DNA of 64,000 bases. Source: UBA7672 sp965279085 (GTDB lineage Bacteria; Pseudomonadota; Alphaproteobacteria; Caulobacterales; Hyphomonadaceae). Under the pieces are notes generated by a model. That model did not search any database, was not told the DNA's origin, and worked only from the letters and a program-made list of their open reading frames with translations. Positions 9,372-16,717 of the stretch are shown in pieces (the first letter of the stretch is position 1; each line of letters opens with the position of its first letter). The position numbers and the translations under genes are program-made. Where the stretch lies: contig OZ257149.1 in the NCBI GenBank assembly GCA_965279085.1, forward strand, positions 186,001 to 250,000. The letters are read 5' to 3'.

Positions 9372-9494
9372 CGCGCTCGTCCTTCGACGGACGCACGCTT
9401 TGCGTGCTGCTCGGGATCAGCGCTACAGGGGCGATAGCAGTTTAGCGCTCATGGTGAGCAGGCCCGTAGGGCCGTCCGTCGAATCACGAGCGCG
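9372..9494. repeat. Long imperfect intergenic palindrome (REP-like element A)
   Basis: The arms CGCGCTCGTCCTTCGACGG (from 9372) and the matching CCGTCGAATCACGAGCGCG (to 9494) pair over about 20 bp with one 2-nt internal mismatch. Between them are about 80 nt with smaller self-complementary pieces. It lies between two convergent genes (amidohydrolase and ychF) and could act as a bidirectional terminator or a dispersed repeat. Confidence 0.8.
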
Positions 9495-9500
9495 TAAGCG

Positions 9501-10598
9501 TCAGACGTTGAACCGGAAGTGCATCACGTCGCCATCCTGGACGACGTATTCCTTGCCTTCCTGGCGGGCCTTGCCGGCTTCCTTAGAGCCGCTTTCGCCG
9601 TTGTATCTCACGTAGTCGGCGTAGGCGATCGTTTCGGCTTTGATGAAGCCCTTCTCGAAGTCGCCGTGGATGACGCCGGCGGCTTGGGGAGCGGTCGTGC
9701 CCTTCTTGATCGTCCATGCGCGGGCTTCTTTCGGGCCGACCGTGAAGTAGGTCTGCAGGCCGAGAAGTTCATAGCCGGCGCGGATGACGCGGTTGAGGCC
9801 GGGTTCTTCGAGGCCGAGGCTTTCGAGGAATTCCTTCTGTTCTTCGTCAGAGAGGACAGCGACTTCGCTTTCGATTTTCGCCGAGATCACGACGGCGGCG
9901 GAGCCTTCCTTCCTCGCGTGGGCGACGACGGCGTCGGAGAACTTGTTGCCGGTTCCGGCGGAGTTCTCGTCGACGTTGCAGATGTAGAAGACCGGTTTCG
10001 AGGTCAGGAGCTGGAGCATCTTCCAGGCTTTCTGGTCCTCGGCCTTCACCTCCGCGCGGCGAGCGGGCTTGCCGGCGTTGAGCTGTTCCAGTGCGAGCTT
10101 GATGAGCTCGAGCGTCTGGATCGCTTCCTTGTCGCCGCCCTTGGCTTTCTTCTCGACGTTCTGCTTGCGCTTCTCGAGGCTATCCATGTCGGCCAGCATC
10201 AACTCGGTCTCGACCACTTCGAAGTCGGCGAGCGGATCGATCTTGCCGGAGACGTGGGTGATGTCGCCATCCTCGAAGCAGCGCAGCACATAAGCGACGG
10301 CGTCGACCTCGCGGATGGTGGCGAGAAACTGGTTGCCGAGGCCTTCGCCCTTGCTCGCGCCCTTCACGAGGCCGGCGATGTCGACGAAGTTCATGCGGGT
10401 CGGGATGATCTCTTTCGAACCTGCGATTTTAGCCAGCACGTCGAGGCGCGGTTCGGGCATCGCCACGTCGCCGACGTTCGGCTCGATGGTGCAGAACGGA
10501 TAATTTGCCGCCTGCGCCGCGGCGGTGCGCGTGAGGGCGTTGAACAGGGTCGATTTGCCGACGTTCGGCAGACCCACGATTCCGGCCTTGAAGCCCAT
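9501..10598 (-). CDS. ychF: Redox-regulated ATPase YchF (Obg-family P-loop protein)
   Basis: A 365-residue YchF/OLA1 protein starting at ATG 10598 (MGFKAGIVGLPNVGKST). Visible are the P-loop GLPNVGKST, switch region with NFVDIAGLVKGASKGEGLGNQFL, a G4 variant NVDE in place of NKxD (typical of this family, which prefers ATP), a helical coiled-coil insert around residues 130-200, and a C-terminal TGS domain (TYFTVGPKEARAWTIKKG, DVMHFRFNV). YchF binds ribosomes and affects the oxidative-stress response. Its start ATG shares one base with the pth stop codon (TGATG), so the two are translationally coupled in the rplY-pth-ychF operon. Confidence 0.96.
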   Translation of the reverse strand: MGFKAGIVGLPNVGKSTLFNALTRTAAAQAANYPFCTIEPNVGDVAMPEPRLDVLAKIAGSKEIIPTRMNFVDIAGLVKGASKGEGLGNQFLATIREVDAVAYVLRCFEDGDITHVSGKIDPLADFEVVETELMLADMDSLEKRKQNVEKKAKGGDKEAIQTLELIKLALEQLNAGKPARRAEVKAEDQKAWKMLQLLTSKPVFYICNVDENSAGTGNKFSDAVVAHARKEGSAAVVISAKIESEVAVLSDEEQKEFLESLGLEEPGLNRVIRAGYELLGLQTYFTVGPKEARAWTIKKGTTAPQAAGVIHGDFEKGFIKAETIAYADYVRYNGESGSKEAGKARQEGKEYVVQDGDVMHFRFNV

Positions 10599-11227
10599 CA
10601 GTTCGGTTCCTTGTCTTCTTGCGGCTTGCGCGGATCGCTCTTCGGCGCAGGCGCAAGGCGCATCACTTCGGTCTGGTATTTGTCGTCGCTGTTGGCGAGC
10701 AGGAGAGGCAGGGCCTCTGCGCACGCGTCGATCAGTGCAGTTAGCCAAGGCTGGTCGGCCTTGGCGAAATCGGAAAGCACGTGTGCGTGGACGAGTTCCT
10801 TGTCGCCCGGATGGCCGACGCCCATGCGCGCCCGGCGAACATCCGGACTTGCCTGCGCGATGATGGAGCGGATGCCGTTGTGACCTGCCGCGCCGCCGCC
10901 GGTCTTCATGCGGAAGCGGCCGGGTGCGAGGTCGATCTCGTCATAGAACACGATGGTGTTGGCTGGCGTGATCTTGTTGAAGCGCATCGCCTCGCCGACC
11001 GAATGGCCTGAGTTGTTCATGAAGGTCTGCGGCTTCAGCAGCATGGCCTTTACGCGCGTGCCATCAGGAGCGATGAGTGCGCCTTCGGAAGCCTCGCCCT
11101 GGAAACGGCTGCGCCATGGGCTGAACGCGTATTTCGACGCGAAGCGCTCCACGGCCATGAAGCCGATGTTGTGACGGTTGCCGGCGTACTTGGCGCCGGG
11201 GTTTCCGAGACCCACGATGAGCAGCAT
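10598..11227 (-). CDS. pth: Peptidyl-tRNA hydrolase
   Basis: Pth recycles peptidyl-tRNAs that drop off ribosomes by cleaving the peptide-tRNA ester. The 209-residue protein begins MLLIVGLGNPGAKYAGNRHNIGF, containing the family's Asn10 and the catalytic His near residue 20. KPQTFMNNSG, FYDEIDLAPGRFRMK and GGGAAGHNGIRSI contain the other conserved Asn/Asp positions. The last 20 or so residues are a charged, lysine-rich tail (APKSDPRKPQEDKEPN) not needed for catalysis. It follows rplY by 56 nt that contain an 11-bp stem-loop, and overlaps the ychF start by one base. Confidence 0.97.
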   Translation of the reverse strand: MLLIVGLGNPGAKYAGNRHNIGFMAVERFASKYAFSPWRSRFQGEASEGALIAPDGTRVKAMLLKPQTFMNNSGHSVGEAMRFNKITPANTIVFYDEIDLAPGRFRMKTGGGAAGHNGIRSIIAQASPDVRRARMGVGHPGDKELVHAHVLSDFAKADQPWLTALIDACAEALPLLLANSDDKYQTEVMRLAPAPKSDPRKPQEDKEPN

Positions 11228-11248
11228 CAGAGCTGTCCCGAAGGAAGC

Positions 11249-11274
11249 GCCGGCGCATCGCGTGATGCGCCGGC
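11249..11274 (-). other. Perfect 11-bp stem-loop between rplY and pth
   Basis: GCCGGCGCATC (11249-11259), loop GCGT, GATGCGCCGGC (11264-11274). It fills the rplY-pth gap on the transcribed minus strand. No T-run follows, so it is more likely a partial attenuator, RNA-processing or stability element than a full terminator. Confidence 0.7.
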
Positions 11275-11283
11275 TCTACGTCC

Positions 11284-12018
11284 TTACTTCTTGGCGGCGG
11301 GCTTGGCGGCGGCAGCGGGGGCTTTGGCGCCAGCGGCGGGTGCAGCGCCTTTTGCGGCGGCGGGAGCGGCGGCTCCAGCGGCGGGTGCAGCGGCGTCAGC
11401 AGTGGCGTCAGCGGCGGTTGCCACCTTCTCGTCGACCACATCGTCCTTCGCCTTGCGGCCGGCGATCGTGATGATCGTGAAATCGCGGTCAGCAATCGTC
11501 GGGCGGGTGCCTTCCGGCAGCTTGATCGCGGAAATCTTCAGGGCGTCGCCGATGTCCATGCCGGACACGTCAGCCTCGAGGTGCTCGGGGATCGCATCGG
11601 CCGGGGCGTACAGCCAGATTTCGTGACGGACGATGTTCATGGCGCCGCCACGCTTGATGCCGGGGGAGACGCCCTGGCCGGTGACGTGGACCGGAACGGC
11701 CACGCGGATGACTTGGCCTTTTTCGACGCGATAGAGGTCGAGGTGGGTGGGCTCGTCCGTGACCGGGTGGAACTGGATGTCCTGCGCGAACACCAACTGG
11801 CGCTCGCCTTTGTATTCCAGCGTCACGGTGTGGGAGATGAACTTGCCGGACTTGAGGGCCTGGACGATGGTTTTCTTGTCCATCGAGATCGACACGGGGG
11901 CCTTGTCGCCGCCGTAGAGGACGCCGGGGACCTTGTTGGCGCGGCGCACTTCACGCGCGCCGCCACGACCGGTGCGCTCGCGCACGTCGACATTGAGGAC
12001 GATTTCAGGCTTGGCCAT
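11284..12018 (-). CDS. rplY: 50S ribosomal protein L25 / general stress protein Ctc
   Basis: The start at ATG 12018 (MAKPEIVLNVDVRERTGRG) follows a GGAGTGTAAA ribosome-binding region; longer in-frame extensions upstream lack support. The 244-residue product is the long Ctc form: an N-terminal L25 5S rRNA-binding domain (residues about 1-95; RRANKVPGVLYGG, FHPVTDEPTHLDLYRV) and the C-terminal TL5-type beta domain (about 100-190), then a roughly 45-residue Ala/Pro/Lys-rich tail ending in AAAKPAAKK. L25 stabilises 5S rRNA in the large subunit. It heads the rplY-pth-ychF operon, and its leader contains two hairpins. Confidence 0.95.
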   Translation of the reverse strand: MAKPEIVLNVDVRERTGRGGAREVRRANKVPGVLYGGDKAPVSISMDKKTIVQALKSGKFISHTVTLEYKGERQLVFAQDIQFHPVTDEPTHLDLYRVEKGQVIRVAVPVHVTGQGVSPGIKRGGAMNIVRHEIWLYAPADAIPEHLEADVSGMDIGDALKISAIKLPEGTRPTIADRDFTIITIAGRKAKDDVVDEKVATAADATADAAAPAAGAAAPAAAKGAAPAAGAKAPAAAAKPAAKK

Positions 12019-12038
12019 TTTACACTCCATTTCGCCCT

Positions 12039-12108
12039 GGTGAGCACCGCTACGCGGTTCACCCCGGCTACACAGGCAGCGACAACCGCCGCCTTTTTGG
12101 GAAGGCGG
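12039..12108 (-). promoter_or_regulatory. rplY leader with two hairpins
   Basis: On the transcribed strand two stems precede the rplY start codon. One at 12089-12108 pairs seven bases (CCGCCTT with AAGGCGG). The other at 12039-12063 pairs ten (GGTGA/TCACC and ACCGC/GCGGT, with a 2-nt bulge and a TAC loop). The second ends 20 nt upstream of the ATG, just outside the Shine-Dalgarno region. Ribosomal-protein leaders often bind their own product; autoregulation here is an inference. The rest of the 12019-12303 gap shows nothing I can name. Confidence 0.5.
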
Positions 12109-12303
12109 GCTTATAGGGGAGCCATCCACAGGAGGCAAGCGGGCCAAAACGTCCGCAAAAACCAGTATAAAACACGCCGGAAACCGACCCCGGATTAACC
12201 CTTGGTAGGACTCGCCTCGCGAGAGACGCCAATCGTCGCCGCGGCTGCTATCACGCTATCTAGTGGAGGAAGGGGCCAGAAGGACTCCCAACCTGGACGG
12301 TGG

Positions 12304-13170
12304 ATGACCAATCCCGAAGACATCGCGGGGCAGACCGCAGTCGCGACCGTCGGACGCGTCCGCCGGGTCTGGGGTGTATCTGAAATCCGTCTGCCTTTCA
12401 TGCCTTACGGGCTGGTCCCGCTCGTCGGGCTGATCGTCCTGATGCTCGTGTCCCTGATCCCGGTGGCCTTTGGCGAGATCGAGGCGTCGACTGATGCAGC
12501 GGCCAAGACCGCACTGAAGAATGCCGGTGCTGACTGGGCGACCGCGCATACGTCGGGCCAATGGGTTGTGCTGGAAGGCAAGCCGCCCTCGCCCGAGGCG
12601 GCCGAGCAGGCGTTGGAGGCTGTCCGCAAGGCAAAGGCGCCGACGATCTTTGGCGAAGCCCAGCCGGCGACGTGGGTCTATGACCGCTTCACCCGGACCG
12701 AAGACCCGCTGCTGCCGGGTTCGCGCGACCGTCCGCGCGTCGGCGGCGCCGATGGTACTCCAGCCGTCGCGCCACCGCCGGGAACGCAGTCGGAGATCGC
12801 ATCGTGCGATGACACGATGGCGCGCATCCTCGACGGGTCGACCATACAATTCTCGACGGCTAGCACGATTGTGGGCTCAGCCAGTGGCAATACACTCGAT
12901 TCCATCGCGCGGGCGGCGTCGAGCTGCCCCGGCGTGCTGCGCATCGAGGGGCACACCGACAATGTGGGGCGTCCCGGCTACAACTCCGTGCTGAGCCGCC
13001 AGCGCGCCGAGGCCGTGCGCGAGGCGCTGATCGCGCGTGGCGTGCGTGGCGACCGTCTCGTGGCGCAGGGCTTCGGCTCGAACCGTCCCATTGCAGACAA
13101 CCGAACGGATGACGGGCGCGCCCGCAACCGCCGGATCGAAATTCACCCCATCGCTCAATCACCGACGTGA
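12304..13170 (+). CDS. OmpA-family peptidoglycan-binding protein with BON-like segment
   Basis: Start ATG 12304 (MTNPEDIAGQ) gives 288 residues; a start at 12202 would add 34 unlike residues. One membrane segment lies near residues 32-57 (MPYGLVPLVGLIVLMLVSLIPV), so the protein is anchored in the inner membrane with the rest periplasmic. A BON-like part (KTALKNAGADWATAH, WVVLEGKPPSPEAA) is followed by a Pro-rich linker and an OmpA C-terminal domain with the peptidoglycan-binding signature (IEGHTDNVG, LSRQRAEAVREAL, GFGSNRPIADN, RARNRRIEI). It probably tethers envelope and cell wall. The next gene follows after 16 nt and is likely cotranscribed. Confidence 0.87.
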   Translation: MTNPEDIAGQTAVATVGRVRRVWGVSEIRLPFMPYGLVPLVGLIVLMLVSLIPVAFGEIEASTDAAAKTALKNAGADWATAHTSGQWVVLEGKPPSPEAAEQALEAVRKAKAPTIFGEAQPATWVYDRFTRTEDPLLPGSRDRPRVGGADGTPAVAPPPGTQSEIASCDDTMARILDGSTIQFSTASTIVGSASGNTLDSIARAASSCPGVLRIEGHTDNVGRPGYNSVLSRQRAEAVREALIARGVRGDRLVAQGFGSNRPIADNRTDDGRARNRRIEIHPIAQSPT

Positions 13171-13186
13171 GCCATAAGAGGCCGAC

Positions 13187-14647
13187 ATGTGGTTCCTGCT
13201 GCTTCAAATCTTCATTCTCATGCTGCTCGCGGCGGCGTTGGGCGCGGCGCTCGCCTGGTGGTGGCTGAGCCGCAAGCACGAGGATCTTGCCGCGAGCCGC
13301 GAGAGGCTTGTGATGCAGGCCGGGCGTATCGACGGGCTCGCGACGCGCGACGATCTCGAGAAGGAGCTCGCGGCTGTATCCAAGCTGGTGAGCAGCCAGA
13401 AGCCGGTCGACCTGCAGCCGATTGAAGAGAGGCTGCTGCGGCTTCAGTCCGCCATCAACGAGAGCAAGCCGGCGCCGGTTGACCTGTCGCCGGCGGTGAA
13501 CCGCATTGGCGCGCTGGATGAGCGGCTGTCGCGCATGGAGCGCGCGCTGGCGGAAGCCAAGCCAGCAGAAGTCGATCTCGGGCCGGTGCACAGCGGGATC
13601 GCGTCGCTGGGGATCGCGGTCGAGCCGGTGAGCGGGCGGATCGGGCAGCTGGAAGAGAAGCTCGCGGAAATGGTGGCGCGGCTGGAAGGCGCACGGCGCA
13701 ACGACATGGATACGATCGCGGGGCGGTTCACGAATATCTCGACGGCGCTTGCTGGCTTGCGCTTTCCAGATCTTGCGCCGTTGCAATCGCGGCTGGCGGA
13801 GCTTCAGGCGGCCGTCGCCAACATCCCCAAGCCGGATCTTGCGCCCGTGCAATCGCGGCTCGCGGAAGTGCAGGCAGGCATTGCGAACATCCCGCCGCCG
13901 GATCTCACGGGCATCAGAAAGTCGCTGTCGGATCTGGAGACGTTTGTCGTGGCGCTGGACAAGCCGCCGCAGGATTTCGGACCGCTGCACCAGCGTTTCG
14001 CGGCGGTCGAGTCGTCGCTGATGTCGGTGCAGGCGGAGGTCCGCGAGGGGAAGGCGCTGCATCCGATCGACCAGCGGCTTGCCGGACTGGAAGAGGCGCT
14101 CGGATCGATGCCGGGGCCGGATCTGGAGCCAGTGATCGGCGCTGTCCGGTCGATCGACAGCCGGAACGATCTCGTGGCGGTCGAGAACCGGCTGACGGCG
14201 ATCGAGTATGGCCTTGCGGCGCTGCATCACATGCTGCGGTCACGTACGGACGGCGAAGCTCGCGTCGCGCCGCCGCTTCAGGTGGTGCGCGATACGCCGG
14301 TCACCGTGCAGAGACCGGCGCGCGATACTGATCCCATCAACTTTGCACGGAGGCCGGACGACAAGTCCAACCTGCTGGCCGAGCCGGCCTTCGGGACACC
14401 GGACGATCTTGAACTGATCGACGGTGTCGGGCCGATGTTGCGGGCGCTGCTGCACGAGATCGGCGTGTTCTATTTCTGGCAGGTGGCCGAGTGGACGCAG
14501 GAAGATATCGACTGGGTCGAGAGCAAGCTGAAGCATTTCCGCGGGCGCATCCGGCGCGACGACTGGGTTGGTCATGCCCGGGCGCTGGCGGCCGCACCGA
14601 CCGCCGCGAAGCGGCCGATGCAGCAGCAGATGCGCGGGACGTTCTAG
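13187..14647 (+). CDS. Membrane-anchored coiled-coil protein with C-terminal helix-hairpin-helix-like domain
   Basis: The 486-residue protein opens with one membrane helix (LLLQIFILMLLAAALGAALAWWWL) followed by RKH, so the body is probably cytoplasmic. Residues about 30-370 are coiled coil with recurring units of the type 'DL.P.QSRLAELQAAVANIPKP', seen most clearly at nt 13765-13910. The C-terminus carries a domain often found in alphaproteobacterial proteins (DLELIDGVGPMLRALLHEIG, then WTQEDIDWVESKLKHFRGRI), a helix-hairpin-helix-like fold. No function is known to me. It follows the OmpA-type gene by 16 nt, suggesting a shared envelope role, and converges on amt with one base between stop codons. 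Confidence 0.75.
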   Translation: MWFLLLQIFILMLLAAALGAALAWWWLSRKHEDLAASRERLVMQAGRIDGLATRDDLEKELAAVSKLVSSQKPVDLQPIEERLLRLQSAINESKPAPVDLSPAVNRIGALDERLSRMERALAEAKPAEVDLGPVHSGIASLGIAVEPVSGRIGQLEEKLAEMVARLEGARRNDMDTIAGRFTNISTALAGLRFPDLAPLQSRLAELQAAVANIPKPDLAPVQSRLAEVQAGIANIPPPDLTGIRKSLSDLETFVVALDKPPQDFGPLHQRFAAVESSLMSVQAEVREGKALHPIDQRLAGLEEALGSMPGPDLEPVIGAVRSIDSRNDLVAVENRLTAIEYGLAALHHMLRSRTDGEARVAPPLQVVRDTPVTVQRPARDTDPINFARRPDDKSNLLAEPAFGTPDDLELIDGVGPMLRALLHEIGVFYFWQVAEWTQEDIDWVESKLKHFRGRIRRDDWVGHARALAAAPTAAKRPMQQQMRGTF

Positions 14648-14648
14648 C

Positions 14649-15953
14649 CTAGCTCATCCCGTGATAGCCGCGCTCGCCGTGCACATGCATGTCGAGGCCT
14701 TCGATCTCGGCGTCTGATTTCACGCGCATCTTGAAGAAGATGTCCGTGACCTTGGCGATCACCAGCGTGACGCCAACCGACCAGGCGATGACGACGACCA
14801 CGCCCTGCAGCTGGACCCAGGCTTGCTGACCCATAGATACCTCGCCGAGGCCGGGCGAGAGCGGGCCGGCAGTGGCGAGGATCGGCAGGATCAGCGAGCC
14901 GAGAACGCCGCCGACGCCGTGGACGGCGAAGACGTCGAGGCTGTCGTCGACCTTCAGGCGGTTGCGGATCAGCGCGACGGCGTAGAAGCAGACGATCGAC
15001 GCTACGACGCCGATCACGAGCGCGCCGACCGGGCCGACGGATCCGGCTGCCGGGGTGATGGTGGCAAGGCCCGCGACGAGGCCGGTGACCGTGCCGACGA
15101 GGCCGGGGCGGCCGAACTTGATCCACTCGATTGCCATCCAGGTCAGCGCGGCGGCGGATGCCGAGATGTGGGTGACGAGCATGGCGTTGCCCGCGCCCTG
15201 TCCGGCGGAGAGGGCGGATCCGGCATTGAAGCCGTACCAGCCGACCCACAGCATCGCCGCGCCGATCATGACAAAGACCGGGCTGTGCGGAGGGCGCATC
15301 TCGTTCGGGAAGTGCTTCCGCTTGCCGACGAGCAGAGCGATCACGATGGCGGAGGAGCCGGCGGTTGCGTGGACGACGAGGCCGCCCGCGAAGTCGCGCA
15401 CGCCCTGTTCGAACAGCCAGCCGCCCGAGCCCCAGACCCAATGCGCGACTGGCGCATAGACCAGCAGCATCCAGAGGGCCGAGAAGACGAGGACGAAGGC
15501 GAAGCCGGTCCGCTCGGGATAGGCGCCGACGATAAGCGCGGGGGTGATGATCGCGAACGTCATCTGGAACATGAAGAAGACTGTCTCGGGCAGGGTGCCC
15601 ACCTGGCTGTTCGCGTCGACGCCGGAGAGGAAGGCCTTGCCGAGCCCGCCCCAGAACGCGTTGGCCTCGCCGCCATCTCCGAAGGCGATTGAGTAACCGG
15701 CCGCAAGCCAGAGCACAGACATCAGGCAGGCGATGACGACGCACTGGCTGAGCACGGAGAGCACATTCTTCGACTGGACGAGGCCGCCGTAGAAGAGCGC
15801 GAGCGCCGGCAGCGTCATCAGCAGGACGAGCGCCGTGGCGGTCAGCACCCAGGCGGTGTCGCCGGAATTGGTCTCGGCAAAGGCGGCTGGAGCGGCGACG
15901 AGCGCACAGGCCAGCGCCACGGCCGCGCGGCGGCCGACTTGAAGGATGGTCAT
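14649..15953 (-). CDS. amt: Ammonium transporter (Amt family)
   Basis: ATG 15953 is preceded by AGAGGA and begins a cleavable signal (VALACALVAAPAAFA) typical of Amt proteins; a much longer open frame upstream is ignored. The 434-residue protein has about eleven helices after the signal. Conserved elements include ALALFYGGLVQSKNVLS, the aromatic/His pore region (HATAGSSAIVIALLVGKRKH; VHGVGGVLGSLILP), and a cytosolic C-terminal tail (VTDIFFKMRVKSDAEIEGLD, HGERGYHGMS). Amt conducts ammonium/ammonia for nitrogen assimilation. No glnK neighbour is present, although amt is often paired with one, so control by PII is not visible here. Confidence 0.95.
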   Translation of the reverse strand: MTILQVGRRAAVALACALVAAPAAFAETNSGDTAWVLTATALVLLMTLPALALFYGGLVQSKNVLSVLSQCVVIACLMSVLWLAAGYSIAFGDGGEANAFWGGLGKAFLSGVDANSQVGTLPETVFFMFQMTFAIITPALIVGAYPERTGFAFVLVFSALWMLLVYAPVAHWVWGSGGWLFEQGVRDFAGGLVVHATAGSSAIVIALLVGKRKHFPNEMRPPHSPVFVMIGAAMLWVGWYGFNAGSALSAGQGAGNAMLVTHISASAAALTWMAIEWIKFGRPGLVGTVTGLVAGLATITPAAGSVGPVGALVIGVVASIVCFYAVALIRNRLKVDDSLDVFAVHGVGGVLGSLILPILATAGPLSPGLGEVSMGQQAWVQLQGVVVVIAWSVGVTLVIAKVTDIFFKMRVKSDAEIEGLDMHVHGERGYHGMS

Positions 15954-16117
15954 GGGGTCCTCTCGAATGCGTCGCCGACTGCGCGGCGTTGCCCGTTGAT
16001 TAGGCGGAGAGGTGCGATTCCGCCCAGACAACGTGCGGCGCTTGTCGACTAGCGTGTGAGGCGCCGCTGGATTGGGCGTAAAATGACCGAGATGCACGAA
16101 AAGTGGGCAGAGAAGGT

Positions 16118-16149
16118 GCGGGAGGCGCATGAGGTAGTGCGCCTCCCGC
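16118..16149 (-). terminator. Perfect 12-bp inverted repeat, probable terminator of the UrcA gene
   Basis: GCGGGAGGCGCA (16118-16129) and TGCGCCTCCCGC (16138-16149) form a perfect stem with an 8-nt loop, 40 nt past the UrcA stop and about 165 nt upstream of the amt start. There is no long T-run on the minus strand, so termination efficiency is uncertain. Confidence 0.6.
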
Positions 16150-16189
16150 GACAGGCGGGCGTCGTCCCGTGGGGTGCAATCCCGGGGAG

Positions 16190-16525
16190 TTAGCGTTGCG
16201 CCTGCTGAACGCCGTCCCGTTCCAGCCGGGCGATCTGGATCGCCGTGCGTAGGTCGGGGGCCTTGGCCAGGGAGGTCTTGATCGCCTCGTCCGCGCAGGA
16301 CTGACGCTTGGCCTTGGTGCGGATGCCTTCGCAGAGCTTCACAGCCGAGCGCTCGACCTGGGCGAGCAGGACCTGGCGGTCCGCCGGGCGGGACAGATCC
16401 AGCTTGTCGAAGCGGACCACGTAGCTCGACCCGACCTTCCAGGCGCCATCCTCGGCGTTGGCGGTGGTGGGCAGGGCGAAGACCAGCAGGGTGGCGGCGA
16501 TGGCGAGGCGGAAACGGGTGGTCAT
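16190..16525 (-). CDS. UrcA family protein, periplasmic
   Basis: Start ATG 16525 follows AAGGAG and begins a signal peptide (MTTRFRLAIAATLLVFALPTTANA). The mature protein of about 87 residues matches the UrcA pattern: a short strand region (SSYVVRFDKLDLSRPADRQVLLAQVERSA), two Cys (KLCEG, QSCADEA) likely in a disulfide, and a terminal helix. UrcA-family proteins are common in Caulobacterales and Sphingomonadales; their function is unknown. The gene is divergent from the winged-helix regulator at 16718 and appears to end at a strong hairpin. Confidence 0.8.
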   Translation of the reverse strand: MTTRFRLAIAATLLVFALPTTANAEDGAWKVGSSYVVRFDKLDLSRPADRQVLLAQVERSAVKLCEGIRTKAKRQSCADEAIKTSLAKAPDLRTAIQIARLERDGVQQAQR

Positions 16526-16717
16526 GGGGAGTTTCTCCTTCTCGTCGGCAGCTCCTGACTGGCGCCGACCGGAAGAAGGCTGGGCCGCTTGCCCGGAAAA
16601 GATCAGGACCTGCGCCTGATAAACGCCTGACTTTTTGCCGATGACGCATGAAAACAAGGATGTGAGTCCCGCAGCGAAGCCTTGCGGGACCTCGGGACGA
16701 GGACATACGCCAGTCAA

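Noticed and set aside
9519..10883. 454-codon plus-strand frame over ychF and pth
   Set aside because: It is antisense to two well-conserved translation genes and its product is low-complexity Ala/Gly/Asp/Val-rich with no domain.
14649..16706. 685-codon extended frame for amt
   Set aside because: The Amt signal peptide and RBS place the start at 15953. The upstream part runs antisense-free through the UrcA gene in another frame and is not conserved in character.
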